A DNA stretch of 64,000 nt from Bacteroidales bacterium (GTDB lineage: Bacteria > Bacteroidota > Bacteroidia > Bacteroidales > P3), in assembly GCA_017545365.1 (NCBI GenBank), contig JAFWOP010000001.1:66530-130529 (forward strand), given 5' to 3'. The position numbers were made by a program, and so were the translations under genes. Numbering within the stretch: position 1 is the stretch's first letter; every line of letters begins with the position of its first letter. The notes beneath the pieces are model-generated. The model was given only the letters and a program-made list of their open reading frames with translations, had not been told where the DNA came from and did no database searches. Of the stretch, positions 26,560-35,308 are shown in pieces.

Positions 26560-28194
26560 TTATTTTCGCGGACGGAGATAGATGCAGTCGAGATACATTT
26601 CGCGGGCGTAACGCGAGGTCTCGCGGGCGAGAATGGAACATTGCAGCTTCACGGTGACCTTGATGTCGTTCTGGTCGTAGTTGCAAGCAGGGAACTGGAA
26701 TGCCTCGGCAAGCACGACGGTGTCGACGCGCAGCGGATCGTTCTGGAACTGCGTGTTGTTGCAGTTGAAGGTCTGCGTGGCGCCCTCCAGGTCGACATAG
26801 GAGATGGTGGCCTTGAACTTATTGGGCTTCAGGTCGGGATTGGTGGGGTTCGACACGGCCTTCGGCAGAATGATAGCGCACACGTCGTAGGTGCCGCTGA
26901 GCGTGTTGTTGACACGGAACGTGAGCTCCCAGTTGGAAGTTGCAGTGCGCGGGATGATTTGCAGATAGCCCGACTCAGAGATGGAGTCGGCAGCCAGGCG
27001 GCGGATGTTGTAGGAGCAGTCCTTATCGGTTGTGATATACTGGATTTGCTCTGCCTCGCTCCACAGCTCACGGAAATAGGTTTCGGTGGGTGTGAAGGGC
27101 CACGTGTTGGTGGTGTAGAGGATGCCGTTGCTGCACGCGATGGGTGTGGTGTCGTAGAAGATTCCACCGGGCATGAATGGCTTCAGGAAGCGGTGGAACA
27201 CCTGACGGTGCGTGGTGTTGTAGTTGCGGTTCAGACGATAGGGCACCGAGACGAGCGAGTCTTCGGGCGAGGCCTGTTCGTTGAGGTTGAAGACGGCATC
27301 GTCGAGCAGGGCGCGGAGCGACCAGAACTGCTGGATGGAGTCGCGCTTCAGCACTTTCTCGTCGTACTGGAAGTACTGTGTGGCCTCGTCGTAGGCTTTC
27401 TGCCAGGCCTGCTGCGTGGGAGCCAGAACCCAGTAGGTGGAGTCTTCGGCGTCGATGAGGCCGATGCGCTGCAAGAGCGTGTTCTGCTCGATGACGACGG
27501 AGTCGACGTAGACGGGCACACCTTCAACGATGCCTGCCGACACGGATGCATCGGGGTCGAAGCGGTCTTGCTCATACTGGCGAAGCATAGCGCCGATGGT
27601 GCTGAGCTGCGGCATGAGCGAGAAGGCCTCGTAAAGGTTCTGCCGATAGGGCAGGGGTCGCGACGTGATGTGCAGGATGCCGTTGCGGGCATGAATGTTC
27701 GGTGTCGTCACGCTGACGCCTTCAATCTCATGGTTGTCGCCCACGAGGTGCTTGGCGTTGAGCATGAGCAGCTTCGAGGCTGCCGAGGTCGTTCCGAGCG
27801 ATGTGGTGGAACGCGACAGATGGTTCATGACGAACGTCTTTTCAACGATGGAGTCGCCCTGATTGGTCTGTACGAGCTGCAGCAGCGAGTCGCGGTTGAA
27901 CGAGCCGTTGACGGGTGCCACGAGGGTGAAGGTCTGTCCCTGGTCGAGCAGGTCGGCATAGCTCACGGCCGTCTTCTTATGGTGACGGAACACCTTGGTC
28001 TGCTGCAACACCTGGCAGAAATCGCTGAGCTGCGGGTTCTGCTGCAGTTGCTTCCATAGCGTTTGTTGTGCAGCTGCTTCCTGTGAGGCGGAGGGATTGT
28101 AGTGGTCGTCCCATTCGGCACAGGAGTTCAGTGCTGCTGCGATGCAGCAACACACTGAACAGGCGAAGATATATTTAACAAGTTTGGTAATCAT
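26560..28194 (-). CDS. FAS1 (fasciclin) domain lipoprotein, two FAS1 copies
   Basis: This 544-residue lipoprotein has signal peptide MITKLVKYIFACSVCC, lipobox Cys (LNSC) and an acidic AEWDD export-like motif. Two FAS1 copies are suggested by FTLVAPVNGSFNRDSLLQ (about 90) and YWVLAPTQQAWQKAYDEA (about 255). The C-terminal jelly-roll-like domain (about 400-544) contains WELTFRVNNTLSGTYDV and ends MYLDCIYLRPRK. The neighbouring FAS1 protein has the same design. FAS1 domains mediate adhesion; a surface glycan- or partner-binding role beside SusCD is inferred. It lies 83 bp before susC of pair 2 and 50 bp after the previous gene. Confidence 0.85.
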   Translation of the reverse strand: MITKLVKYIFACSVCCCIAAALNSCAEWDDHYNPSASQEAAAQQTLWKQLQQNPQLSDFCQVLQQTKVFRHHKKTAVSYADLLDQGQTFTLVAPVNGSFNRDSLLQLVQTNQGDSIVEKTFVMNHLSRSTTSLGTTSAASKLLMLNAKHLVGDNHEIEGVSVTTPNIHARNGILHITSRPLPYRQNLYEAFSLMPQLSTIGAMLRQYEQDRFDPDASVSAGIVEGVPVYVDSVVIEQNTLLQRIGLIDAEDSTYWVLAPTQQAWQKAYDEATQYFQYDEKVLKRDSIQQFWSLRALLDDAVFNLNEQASPEDSLVSVPYRLNRNYNTTHRQVFHRFLKPFMPGGIFYDTTPIACSNGILYTTNTWPFTPTETYFRELWSEAEQIQYITTDKDCSYNIRRLAADSISESGYLQIIPRTATSNWELTFRVNNTLSGTYDVCAIILPKAVSNPTNPDLKPNKFKATISYVDLEGATQTFNCNNTQFQNDPLRVDTVVLAEAFQFPACNYDQNDIKVTVKLQCSILARETSRYAREMYLDCIYLRPRK

Positions 28195-28244
28195 ATTTTG
28201 ATGTTGTGATGTTGAGTTGATACTTAACCAGTGTTGACATTCAA

Positions 28245-30227
28245 CTAGTGCGTGTCTTCACCCTGTGGGCTGCCATAGATGCTCTTCGGACAGAGTTCGA
28301 TGTAGTCGAACGACCAGTAGCGGTCGGGATCGTCGAGAACTTGACGGAAACGCAGGTAGTAGGTCTGCTCGGGAGTGAGGTACTGAGTGGTGAGCACTCG
28401 GCGCAGATTCCAGTTGTTGCCGCGAAGCGGATGGTCGGCATCCCACGGGCGGTAGCTGTCCATACCCTTCATGTAGCCACGATTGTGCATAGCCTTGTCG
28501 TTGGCGGTGTTCTCCTCGGGGTCGTCGGTGTCCTCAGTCCATCCGATGTTGGGATCGGGACCGTAGACGCGCAGGTCGACGGGAATGCCGCAGGGCTCGT
28601 TGTTCAGGTAGACCTGGATGACGCCGCGCTCCTCACCGACGGTGTAGCCGAGACGGATTTCGTAGGTTCCAGAGGGAACGGGCGGCAACTTGAATGCTAC
28701 GTCGAACACACCCGAGATACACACGGCGTTGGCGCAGTAGGAGTTCCAGTAGCCCACATCGGAGTGTACGCCCACGTAGGTCTCGGGGCTTACCTTCCAG
28801 TCGGTGATGTACTGGTTCTTAAATCCGGTGAGGATGTCCTCGCCATAGCGGCCGCGGCCATTGCAGTTCATGAAGTCGGGGCTGAGCACGGTGGCATCGA
28901 TGCGGATGCGGCAGTTCAGCACCTTGTCGCGCACCTCAGTGGTGTAGGCGAGGATGTCGTCGAGGTAGTGGTAGACGCCGTTCAACGCGTTCTGGTCGAT
29001 GCTTCCCGACTCAGACGGCGACAGCACTTTCACACCTCTGACGCTGATGTTGTTCTGCAAGCCCTTGCGGTTGATGAACAAGCCTGCGGGAGGGCCGGCA
29101 AAGCGCATGATAGTGCCCGGACACATCGTCTCGTAGAACTCCTCGGGGTCGCTCAATGAGGTGTACCAGCAGTGCTCGCGCAGCTCGCCCGACTGTACCC
29201 AGCTATTGTACTGACCGATGCGCGGCAGCAGATGGTAGCTCACGAAGCGGTTCAGCGGGTTCTTGCGATGCTTGAAGTCATCGTCATACAGTCCGGCGTC
29301 CTCGGGGTAGGTCTGGTCGTAGATGCGCTTGGCATACGCCTTCAGGTCATCGAGGTTGTTGATGCCGTGGGCACGATAGATGGAGTCGGGCTCCACGAAT
29401 GCCGTGTACTTGAAGTAGCGCTTCTCGGGCCAGAACGAACGGGTGTAGAGAGCCGAACCTGACGTACAGCGCACCATCACACCCGTGTGGACGGAGTCCT
29501 CGCTGCAGTGGTAGCCCTCGTCGAGATAGCGTGTCAGCGAGTCGCACATGCCCGTGAGCTGCAGGGCCTGCGAGAAGATGGTGAGCGTGCTGTCCTCGGC
29601 AATCTTGTCGGCCAGCAGCAGGCTGCTCGACGTGATGACGTTGTTCAGGACGTGTACGACACCATTCGTGACGGAGTCGTTGTAGTCCACCATGCGTGCG
29701 TTCTTATTGATATAGTATACCAATGCGTTGTGGTTGGCAACATCCGAGTCGCTGGAGAGGACGATGTAGCTGTCGTCCATGTTCAGCTCCGGCAGGGCAC
29801 CTTCGTCGATGTCGGTGGTGAAGAACGCACCTTTCTTGATGATGTGCGTGCGTGCGATGGTGTCGCAGGTGGCGGTGGGAATACCGTCGATGTCGCTATA
29901 GCCCATGCGCTTCAGATAGCGCTCGATGCCTTCGTTGTTCGGGGCAAAGAGGGTGTACTGGCCATAGGTGGCGAGCATCGAGAAGTAAGGTGTGCGCTTC
30001 AGGATGCCGATGAACTCGCTGAAATCCTCGGAGTGCTCCTGCAGGAATTCTGCTGCGGTGAGCTTCGTCGACGAGTAGTAATTCTCGGGGACGTCGTCGT
30101 TGTCGACGCACGACGTCAGCAACCCGCTCACTCCTCCAACGAGCATCACGAGCCATACCAACAGCTTCTTTATCTTTTTCACGTGTGTTGCAATCATTCG
30201 GCAACATACAGAACTTTTGCTAATCAT
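28245..30227 (-). CDS. FAS1 (fasciclin) domain lipoprotein with C-terminal binding-like domain
   Basis: This 660-residue protein starts MISKSSVCCRMIATHVKKIK; an alternative start is the Met at residue 11, which leads directly into the hydrophobic core LLVWLVMLVGGVSGLLTSC. The lipid Cys is followed by VDNDD. A FAS1 domain lies at about 55-215 (YTLFAPNNEGIERYLKRMG), then a more degenerate FAS1-like region (about 215-440). The C-terminal domain (about 480-660) has VPSGTYEIRLGYTVGEERG and ends FDYIELCPKSIYGS, the same pattern as the next FAS1 gene. The MISK...SVCC start looks like a decayed copy of the operon's shared leader. Its function is inferred as a surface accessory of the SusCD complex. 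Confidence 0.82.
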   Translation of the reverse strand: MISKSSVCCRMIATHVKKIKKLLVWLVMLVGGVSGLLTSCVDNDDVPENYYSSTKLTAAEFLQEHSEDFSEFIGILKRTPYFSMLATYGQYTLFAPNNEGIERYLKRMGYSDIDGIPTATCDTIARTHIIKKGAFFTTDIDEGALPELNMDDSYIVLSSDSDVANHNALVYYINKNARMVDYNDSVTNGVVHVLNNVITSSSLLLADKIAEDSTLTIFSQALQLTGMCDSLTRYLDEGYHCSEDSVHTGVMVRCTSGSALYTRSFWPEKRYFKYTAFVEPDSIYRAHGINNLDDLKAYAKRIYDQTYPEDAGLYDDDFKHRKNPLNRFVSYHLLPRIGQYNSWVQSGELREHCWYTSLSDPEEFYETMCPGTIMRFAGPPAGLFINRKGLQNNISVRGVKVLSPSESGSIDQNALNGVYHYLDDILAYTTEVRDKVLNCRIRIDATVLSPDFMNCNGRGRYGEDILTGFKNQYITDWKVSPETYVGVHSDVGYWNSYCANAVCISGVFDVAFKLPPVPSGTYEIRLGYTVGEERGVIQVYLNNEPCGIPVDLRVYGPDPNIGWTEDTDDPEENTANDKAMHNRGYMKGMDSYRPWDADHPLRGNNWNLRRVLTTQYLTPEQTYYLRFRQVLDDPDRYWSFDYIELCPKSIYGSPQGEDTH

Positions 30228-30256
30228 ATTGGATTCTGATTTTATGTTTTAACGAA

Positions 30257-31954
30257 TTAATTTGTCAACTCCGAGTCTTCACCCTTGTTGAATGCAGGAT
30301 TCTGCTTCAGCAGCGGGTTCACCTTCAGTTCGCTCTTGGCATAAGGGAAGTAGATGATGTTCGGGTCGGCAAGCTTGATCTTCAGGGCGTTCACGTTCTC
30401 GATGTACTTACGTGACGTCAGCGAGATGAGTCGGGTGTTGTTGCCGTCGCGGCGAGCCATGCGTACGAGGTCGTACCAGCGCTTGCCCTCGAACATGAAT
30501 TCGCGCTGGCGCTCGGCCATCAGCAGCTCCTCCATCGATGCCTTCGAGTTCACGTAGTCGCTCATCTTCAAGGTGTCGGTACGGGCGGCGGTGGTCACGT
30601 CGTTAGCGCGCTTGTTGACCTGGTTGATCAGCATGAAAGCACGCTCGTAGCCTTCTTCACCACGCTCGATCTCGGCTTCAGCCTTGATGAGCATCATGTC
30701 GGTGAGGCGATAGAAAATCCAGTTGGCATCAGCACCGGAGCGACGAGTGCGGCTTGTGTTCAGGTCGGCCTCCTTGGTGACGTTCTGCGTGGTGTAGCTG
30801 ATGGTACGCAATGCATATTTCGTGATGGCATAGCGCGAGTTGTCGAGCATCGACGCCTCGTAGACGCGGCCATCGGTTTTCTTGAATATCGTGTTGGTGC
30901 CCTGTGCAGCATCCTTGCAGAGGAAGTCGGGAGCGGTGAGGCGGCCGGTGACGTTGTTGGAGTTGCCGTAGAAGTTGCTCACCCAAGTGTTGGTCTGGCT
31001 CTGGTTGGTCTGGAAGTAGAGCTCGAAGATGCTCTCGAAGGAGTTGCCCGTTCCGAAGATTTCGTTGTAGGCATTTCCGCAGACCGTGCTGCCGATGGGC
31101 TTTGTCAGGATGAGAGGAATGTCGCCAAACAGTCCGATGTTGTTCACATTACCCTCGCGCTGCAGCATTTCTTTGTATTGTTGGCGCTTGTGGTCGATGA
31201 CCAGGTCGCAATAGCGGATGCTGTTGTCCCAGTCGCCCTTCCAGAGGTACAGGTCGGCCAGCAGGGCATAGATGGCCCAGCGCGTGATCTTGCTCGTGTT
31301 CACATAGGCGTTCGGGCTCTCGTCGGTGTAGTAGCGTCTGACGGCGAGGTCCTTCACATTCTCAAGGTCTTTGATGAGCGAGTCCAGAACAGCCTCGAAA
31401 GGTGTGGCAGGCAGCACGTAGGGCTGCGTGTCGTCGATGCTGGGCTCGGTGGAGTAGGGTACGTCGCGGAACGTTCTGATGAGATAGAAGTAGCACAGGG
31501 CACGCAGGGCTGTTGCCTCTGCGATGTTGGCCTTCATCTCTTCCTCGGTGTAGTTCGGGTCGATGGCCTGCACCTTTGGTGCATAGTGGCAAACGGTGTT
31601 GCAACGGTTGATGGCCTCATAGAACTTCGACCAGTTGCAATAGGCGTTCGACGGCAGGAGGTTCTCCTTCAGGATTTCGTTGATTTCGTTGGGGACATTT
31701 GCACCCAGTCGCATGTTATCGCTGCGCAGCTCGCCCCACACGGCCATTCGTGCCAGGCAGTCGCTGTGCTCCAGTGTCTCGTAGCAGCTGTTCATGACAC
31801 TCGACACGTCTGCCTTCTCGGTCCAGTAGTTCTCCAGCACCACTTCATTGGTCGGCAGGATGTCGAGGAAGTCGTTGCAGCTGGTGAGGGTTGCTGTGAT
31901 GCAGCAACACACTGAACAGGCGAGGATATATTGTTTGATTCTCTTGGTAATCAT
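30257..31954 (-). CDS. RagB/SusD family glycan-binding lipoprotein (pair 1)
   Basis: The start is taken as the ATG at 31954 (MITKRIKQYILACSVCC) because it matches the other leaders; an upstream in-frame ATG at 31978 would add eight residues encoded by an AT-rich repeat. This gives 565 residues. The lipobox ends LTSC, followed by NDFLDILP. SusD features are ATALRALCYFYLIRTFRDVPYS (about 160), WAIYALLADLYLWKGDWDNSI (about 230), LLMAERQREFMFEGKRWYDL (about 480) and a C-terminal INPLLKQNP-like end. It follows its susC by 33 bp and precedes a FAS1 gene by 29 bp. Confidence 0.94.
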   Translation of the reverse strand: MITKRIKQYILACSVCCCITATLTSCNDFLDILPTNEVVLENYWTEKADVSSVMNSCYETLEHSDCLARMAVWGELRSDNMRLGANVPNEINEILKENLLPSNAYCNWSKFYEAINRCNTVCHYAPKVQAIDPNYTEEEMKANIAEATALRALCYFYLIRTFRDVPYSTEPSIDDTQPYVLPATPFEAVLDSLIKDLENVKDLAVRRYYTDESPNAYVNTSKITRWAIYALLADLYLWKGDWDNSIRYCDLVIDHKRQQYKEMLQREGNVNNIGLFGDIPLILTKPIGSTVCGNAYNEIFGTGNSFESIFELYFQTNQSQTNTWVSNFYGNSNNVTGRLTAPDFLCKDAAQGTNTIFKKTDGRVYEASMLDNSRYAITKYALRTISYTTQNVTKEADLNTSRTRRSGADANWIFYRLTDMMLIKAEAEIERGEEGYERAFMLINQVNKRANDVTTAARTDTLKMSDYVNSKASMEELLMAERQREFMFEGKRWYDLVRMARRDGNNTRLISLTSRKYIENVNALKIKLADPNIIYFPYAKSELKVNPLLKQNPAFNKGEDSELTN

Positions 31955-31986
31955 AATTATCAATTGTTCATTATTCATTATTAATT
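31955..31986. repeat. AT-rich tandem word spacer (susC-susD, pair 1)
   Basis: Variants of TAATTATTAATAATGAA and CAATTGATAATT fill the gap. They resemble the spacer at 23242-23279. Confidence 0.55.
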
Positions 31987-31987
31987 A

Positions 31988-34900
31988 TTAGAATACCACT
32001 GTGATACCTGCGGTGAACGATTTTGCACGAGGAGTCTTTGCCCCGTCGGTCACCACGCCCATTGAGCCATAGCCTACTTCAGGATCGGCACCAGAGTACT
32101 TCGTCAGGCAGAAGAGGTTGTTAGCAGAGAGATAGAAGCTCAGCTGCGTCAGACCAATCTTCTTGATGACGCGCGGGTCGAACGAATAGCTCAGCTGTGA
32201 GTAGTTCAAGCGGATGAACGAGCCGTTCTCGACGAAGCGGTCGCTGCCCAGCCAGTTGTAACCCGTCTGGCGCAGGGCACGCGGGATGTCGGTGACGTCG
32301 CCTTCCACACGCCAACGCCAGTTCACGGCGCGGCTCTGGTTGTTGTTCGAATACATGTTCTCAGCTCTCATGCGTGCGGCATTGATGATCTTGTTGCCGT
32401 AGCGGAAGTTGAACTGGTTGTTCCATGTGAGGCGGCCGAAGTTCAGCTTGAAGCCGAAACCACCAGTGAACTTAGGCAGTGATGAGCCCAGATACACGAT
32501 GTCGAGCTCGTTGATCTGACCGTCGTGGTTCACGTCGTCGTATTTGGCGTCACCACCGCGGAACTCGTAGTTCACCGAGCCGTAGCAGAACGTCATGGGC
32601 TTCGTCATCTGGTTCTCGTCGAGGATGACGACATCGTTCTCGTCGCGAACGACAGGAGCGTCGGGGCCGCTGACGCCAGGAATCTCGGTCGGCGTGTAGT
32701 CAGAATACTGATAAACGCCTTTATATCTGAAACCGTAGATGCTACCCATTGCACGATTGAGCTCCACGCGCGAGAGATACGAGCCGTTGTTGCGGTCGAA
32801 CTCGTGGTTGAGGCTGGCGAGACAGGTCTCGTCCATGCGGGTAATCTGGTTCTTGTTGTTAGCAAAGGTAACGTTCACGTCGAAGCTGAACTTCTTATAA
32901 CGGATGATGCGATTGCCGTTCAGGTTGAACTCCCAACCGATGTTCTTCATGTCACCCACGTTCTGATAGGCCAGCGTGGAATAACCCGATGAGGTAGGAA
33001 TGCCTCGGCTGGCCATCAGCAGGTCGGTGGTGTACTGCCAGTAGAGTTCCACATTACCCGTGATGCGCTCGTTGAAGAATCCGAAGTCGGTACCGAGGTT
33101 GTAGGTTTCCTTCTGCTCCCACTTCAGGTTTCGCAGCTGGATGTTCTGCGGGTAGATACTTCCTTCGCCGAGATAGCCGCTACCGTTACGATACTTACTG
33201 AAGAACAAGCCTTCAGAGCCCGGCTGGCGGCCGCTGATACCCCAACCCGGACGGATGGAGAGCATCGACACGAAGGGCAGTGCCTTAATAAACCAAGGCT
33301 CTTTGCTGATGTTCCAACGAAGGGAGAATGCGGGGAAGTTACCCCAGCGCTGGTTGTCGCCGAACTTCGTACAACCGTCGCGACGGACGGTGAAGTCGGC
33401 CATATAGCGTGCCTTGTAGGCGTAGTGTGCAGAATAGGTGAAGTAGATGCTGCGCCACTGTCCGCTACCGGTGCTGATGTCCTGAATGATACCTTCGGCA
33501 GCAGGGCTGGTGATGCTTCCTGAGGGCAGACCCCAAGAGACGGTGCGCTGGTCGGAGCTGGTACCGCTGGTGAGCTGTCCGCGAAGCATCATCGTGAGCA
33601 CGTGGTCCTTGTTCTTGAAGGCCGGCGTGAAGGTCAGCGTGTGCGTGGTGGTCACACCCAGGCTCTTCGACGAGCTGGCCGTTGTGCGGTTGCTCTCGCG
33701 GTTGTTGGTGTCGTTCCATCCGCGTGTGCTGAGTGACAACGGCATGAACTGGTCTTCGTAGCGGTTGAAGATGTTGAACACCACCTTGCCTTCATAGGCC
33801 AGGCGTGTCTTGTCTTCCTCCAGTCCCAGGAGGTTATAGCGCAGCTTAAACTCCGGCGTGATGTTATAGCTGGTCTCGTCGTTGCTGGCCAGATGGGCGA
33901 GGGCGACGGGGTTCTTATGGTCGAGCTGGTCGCGCAGCTGTGAGGAAACCGTAGGCAGCATGGAGTAGTAGTCCTCCAGGTCGTTGCCGTTGCGGTCTTG
34001 CTCATAAACCGAAAGGTTCGGCATGCGGACGTAAGCGATTGACAGCAGGTCGCCGTTGTTCTTCTTGTTCTTGGTGTAGGTAAGGGCGATGTTGGTCTCA
34101 ATCTTGATGCGGTCGCTGACGAAGTAGTCGAGGTTCACACGCGATGTGAAGCGGTTCAGCACCTGCTCGATGATAGAACCCGTCTCATGGTCGTAGCCCG
34201 CACCGATGCGGAAGTGAGCCTTCTCACCACCACCGGTCAGGGCGAGGTAGTGGTTCTGTCGCCAACCCACCTTCTTCACCTCCTTCAACCAGTCGGTGTT
34301 GTTGTTATACATTTCATACTCCGAGAAGCTGGGGTTGTAGTTCAGCTCGGGAATATCGCTCGATGCATCGCTCAGTGAAGGATTGAAGTATTCCTCCTTG
34401 AGCAGCATGGTGTACTCGTCACCGTTTAGCATCTCGTAGCCGTTGGGCTGATAGGTGCCAGTGAGACGGTAGCTGTAGTTCACACGAGTCTGACCACGCG
34501 TACCACGCTTCGTCTTAATCTCGATAACACCATTCGAACCCTGCGAACCCCAAACGGCCGTTGCGGCGGCATCCTTCAGCACCGAGATACTCTCGATGTC
34601 CTCAGGGTTCACGTTCAGAAGTTCTGCGAACTTTTCTTCGTTGGCCGACTGGAAGTCGAAGTTGTTGGTGTTGGTCTCCCAAACGTTACCGTCGACGACG
34701 ATAAGCGGTTCGCTCGAACCATTGATACTCGACACACCACGCAGACGCATCGATGTACCGCTACCCAGGTTACCTGAGTTGGCCACGATGTCAAGTCCGG
34801 CAATACGTCCCTGCAGGGCCTCGTCGACGGTGGTGATAGCCAGACCGTCGAACTCCTTCATGTCGATGCTCTGACGGGCAGTAGAGATTTCGTCGAGCGG

Positions 34901-35284
34901 AATCTGCAGTCCGGCGCCATCGGTACGACGACGGGCGGTGACGGTGACTTCGCTGATTTGCGTGGCATCGACCATCGTCACCTCGTAGTGAGTGCGGTCG
35001 AAGCGGAACGTTTGTGTCTTGTAGCCGACGAAGGAGATGCGCAGCTTGTCCTTCACGTTCTTCACACGGAACGAGAAGTTACCGTTGATATCGGTGACGG
35101 TAGATGCGACGATACGATTGGCGGCATCGATTTCAACGACGTTCGCCATCACAACAGGTCCGAAGTCATCGACGACGGTACCGCTGATGACATCGCCTGC
35201 CTGTTGGGCAAATGCATTGATAATTGACAATTGACAACTGAGAATTATCAATCCTAATATTCTATATAGTCTGTTACTCATCAT
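31988..35284 (-). CDS. SusC/RagA TonB-dependent outer-membrane transporter (pair 1)
   Basis: This 1098-residue TonB-dependent glycan importer has a signal peptide at 1-27 whose C-terminal half (SCQLSIINA) is encoded by an AT-rich repeat word. The carboxypeptidase-regulatory-like domain (about 30-110) includes ISGTVVDDFGPVVMANVVEI. The plug has ALQGRIAGLDIVANSGNLGS, SMRLRGVSSINGSSEPLIVV and VLKDAAATAVWGSQGSNGV. The barrel ends SFTAGITVVF. It lies 24 bp downstream of the four-FAS1 lipoprotein gene and 33 bp before its susD. Confidence 0.96.
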   Translation of the reverse strand: MMSNRLYRILGLIILSCQLSIINAFAQQAGDVISGTVVDDFGPVVMANVVEIDAANRIVASTVTDINGNFSFRVKNVKDKLRISFVGYKTQTFRFDRTHYEVTMVDATQISEVTVTARRRTDGAGLQIPLDEISTARQSIDMKEFDGLAITTVDEALQGRIAGLDIVANSGNLGSGTSMRLRGVSSINGSSEPLIVVDGNVWETNTNNFDFQSANEEKFAELLNVNPEDIESISVLKDAAATAVWGSQGSNGVIEIKTKRGTRGQTRVNYSYRLTGTYQPNGYEMLNGDEYTMLLKEEYFNPSLSDASSDIPELNYNPSFSEYEMYNNNTDWLKEVKKVGWRQNHYLALTGGGEKAHFRIGAGYDHETGSIIEQVLNRFTSRVNLDYFVSDRIKIETNIALTYTKNKKNNGDLLSIAYVRMPNLSVYEQDRNGNDLEDYYSMLPTVSSQLRDQLDHKNPVALAHLASNDETSYNITPEFKLRYNLLGLEEDKTRLAYEGKVVFNIFNRYEDQFMPLSLSTRGWNDTNNRESNRTTASSSKSLGVTTTHTLTFTPAFKNKDHVLTMMLRGQLTSGTSSDQRTVSWGLPSGSITSPAAEGIIQDISTGSGQWRSIYFTYSAHYAYKARYMADFTVRRDGCTKFGDNQRWGNFPAFSLRWNISKEPWFIKALPFVSMLSIRPGWGISGRQPGSEGLFFSKYRNGSGYLGEGSIYPQNIQLRNLKWEQKETYNLGTDFGFFNERITGNVELYWQYTTDLLMASRGIPTSSGYSTLAYQNVGDMKNIGWEFNLNGNRIIRYKKFSFDVNVTFANNKNQITRMDETCLASLNHEFDRNNGSYLSRVELNRAMGSIYGFRYKGVYQYSDYTPTEIPGVSGPDAPVVRDENDVVILDENQMTKPMTFCYGSVNYEFRGGDAKYDDVNHDGQINELDIVYLGSSLPKFTGGFGFKLNFGRLTWNNQFNFRYGNKIINAARMRAENMYSNNNQSRAVNWRWRVEGDVTDIPRALRQTGYNWLGSDRFVENGSFIRLNYSQLSYSFDPRVIKKIGLTQLSFYLSANNLFCLTKYSGADPEVGYGSMGVVTDGAKTPRAKSFTAGITVVF

Positions 35285-35308
35285 TGTATTTCAGTTTTCA
35301 ATGATCAA

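Noticed and set aside
31955..31978. N-terminal extension MNNEQLII of the pair-1 SusD
   Set aside because: It is encoded by an AT-rich spacer repeat. The internal MITK start matches the other leaders of the operon.
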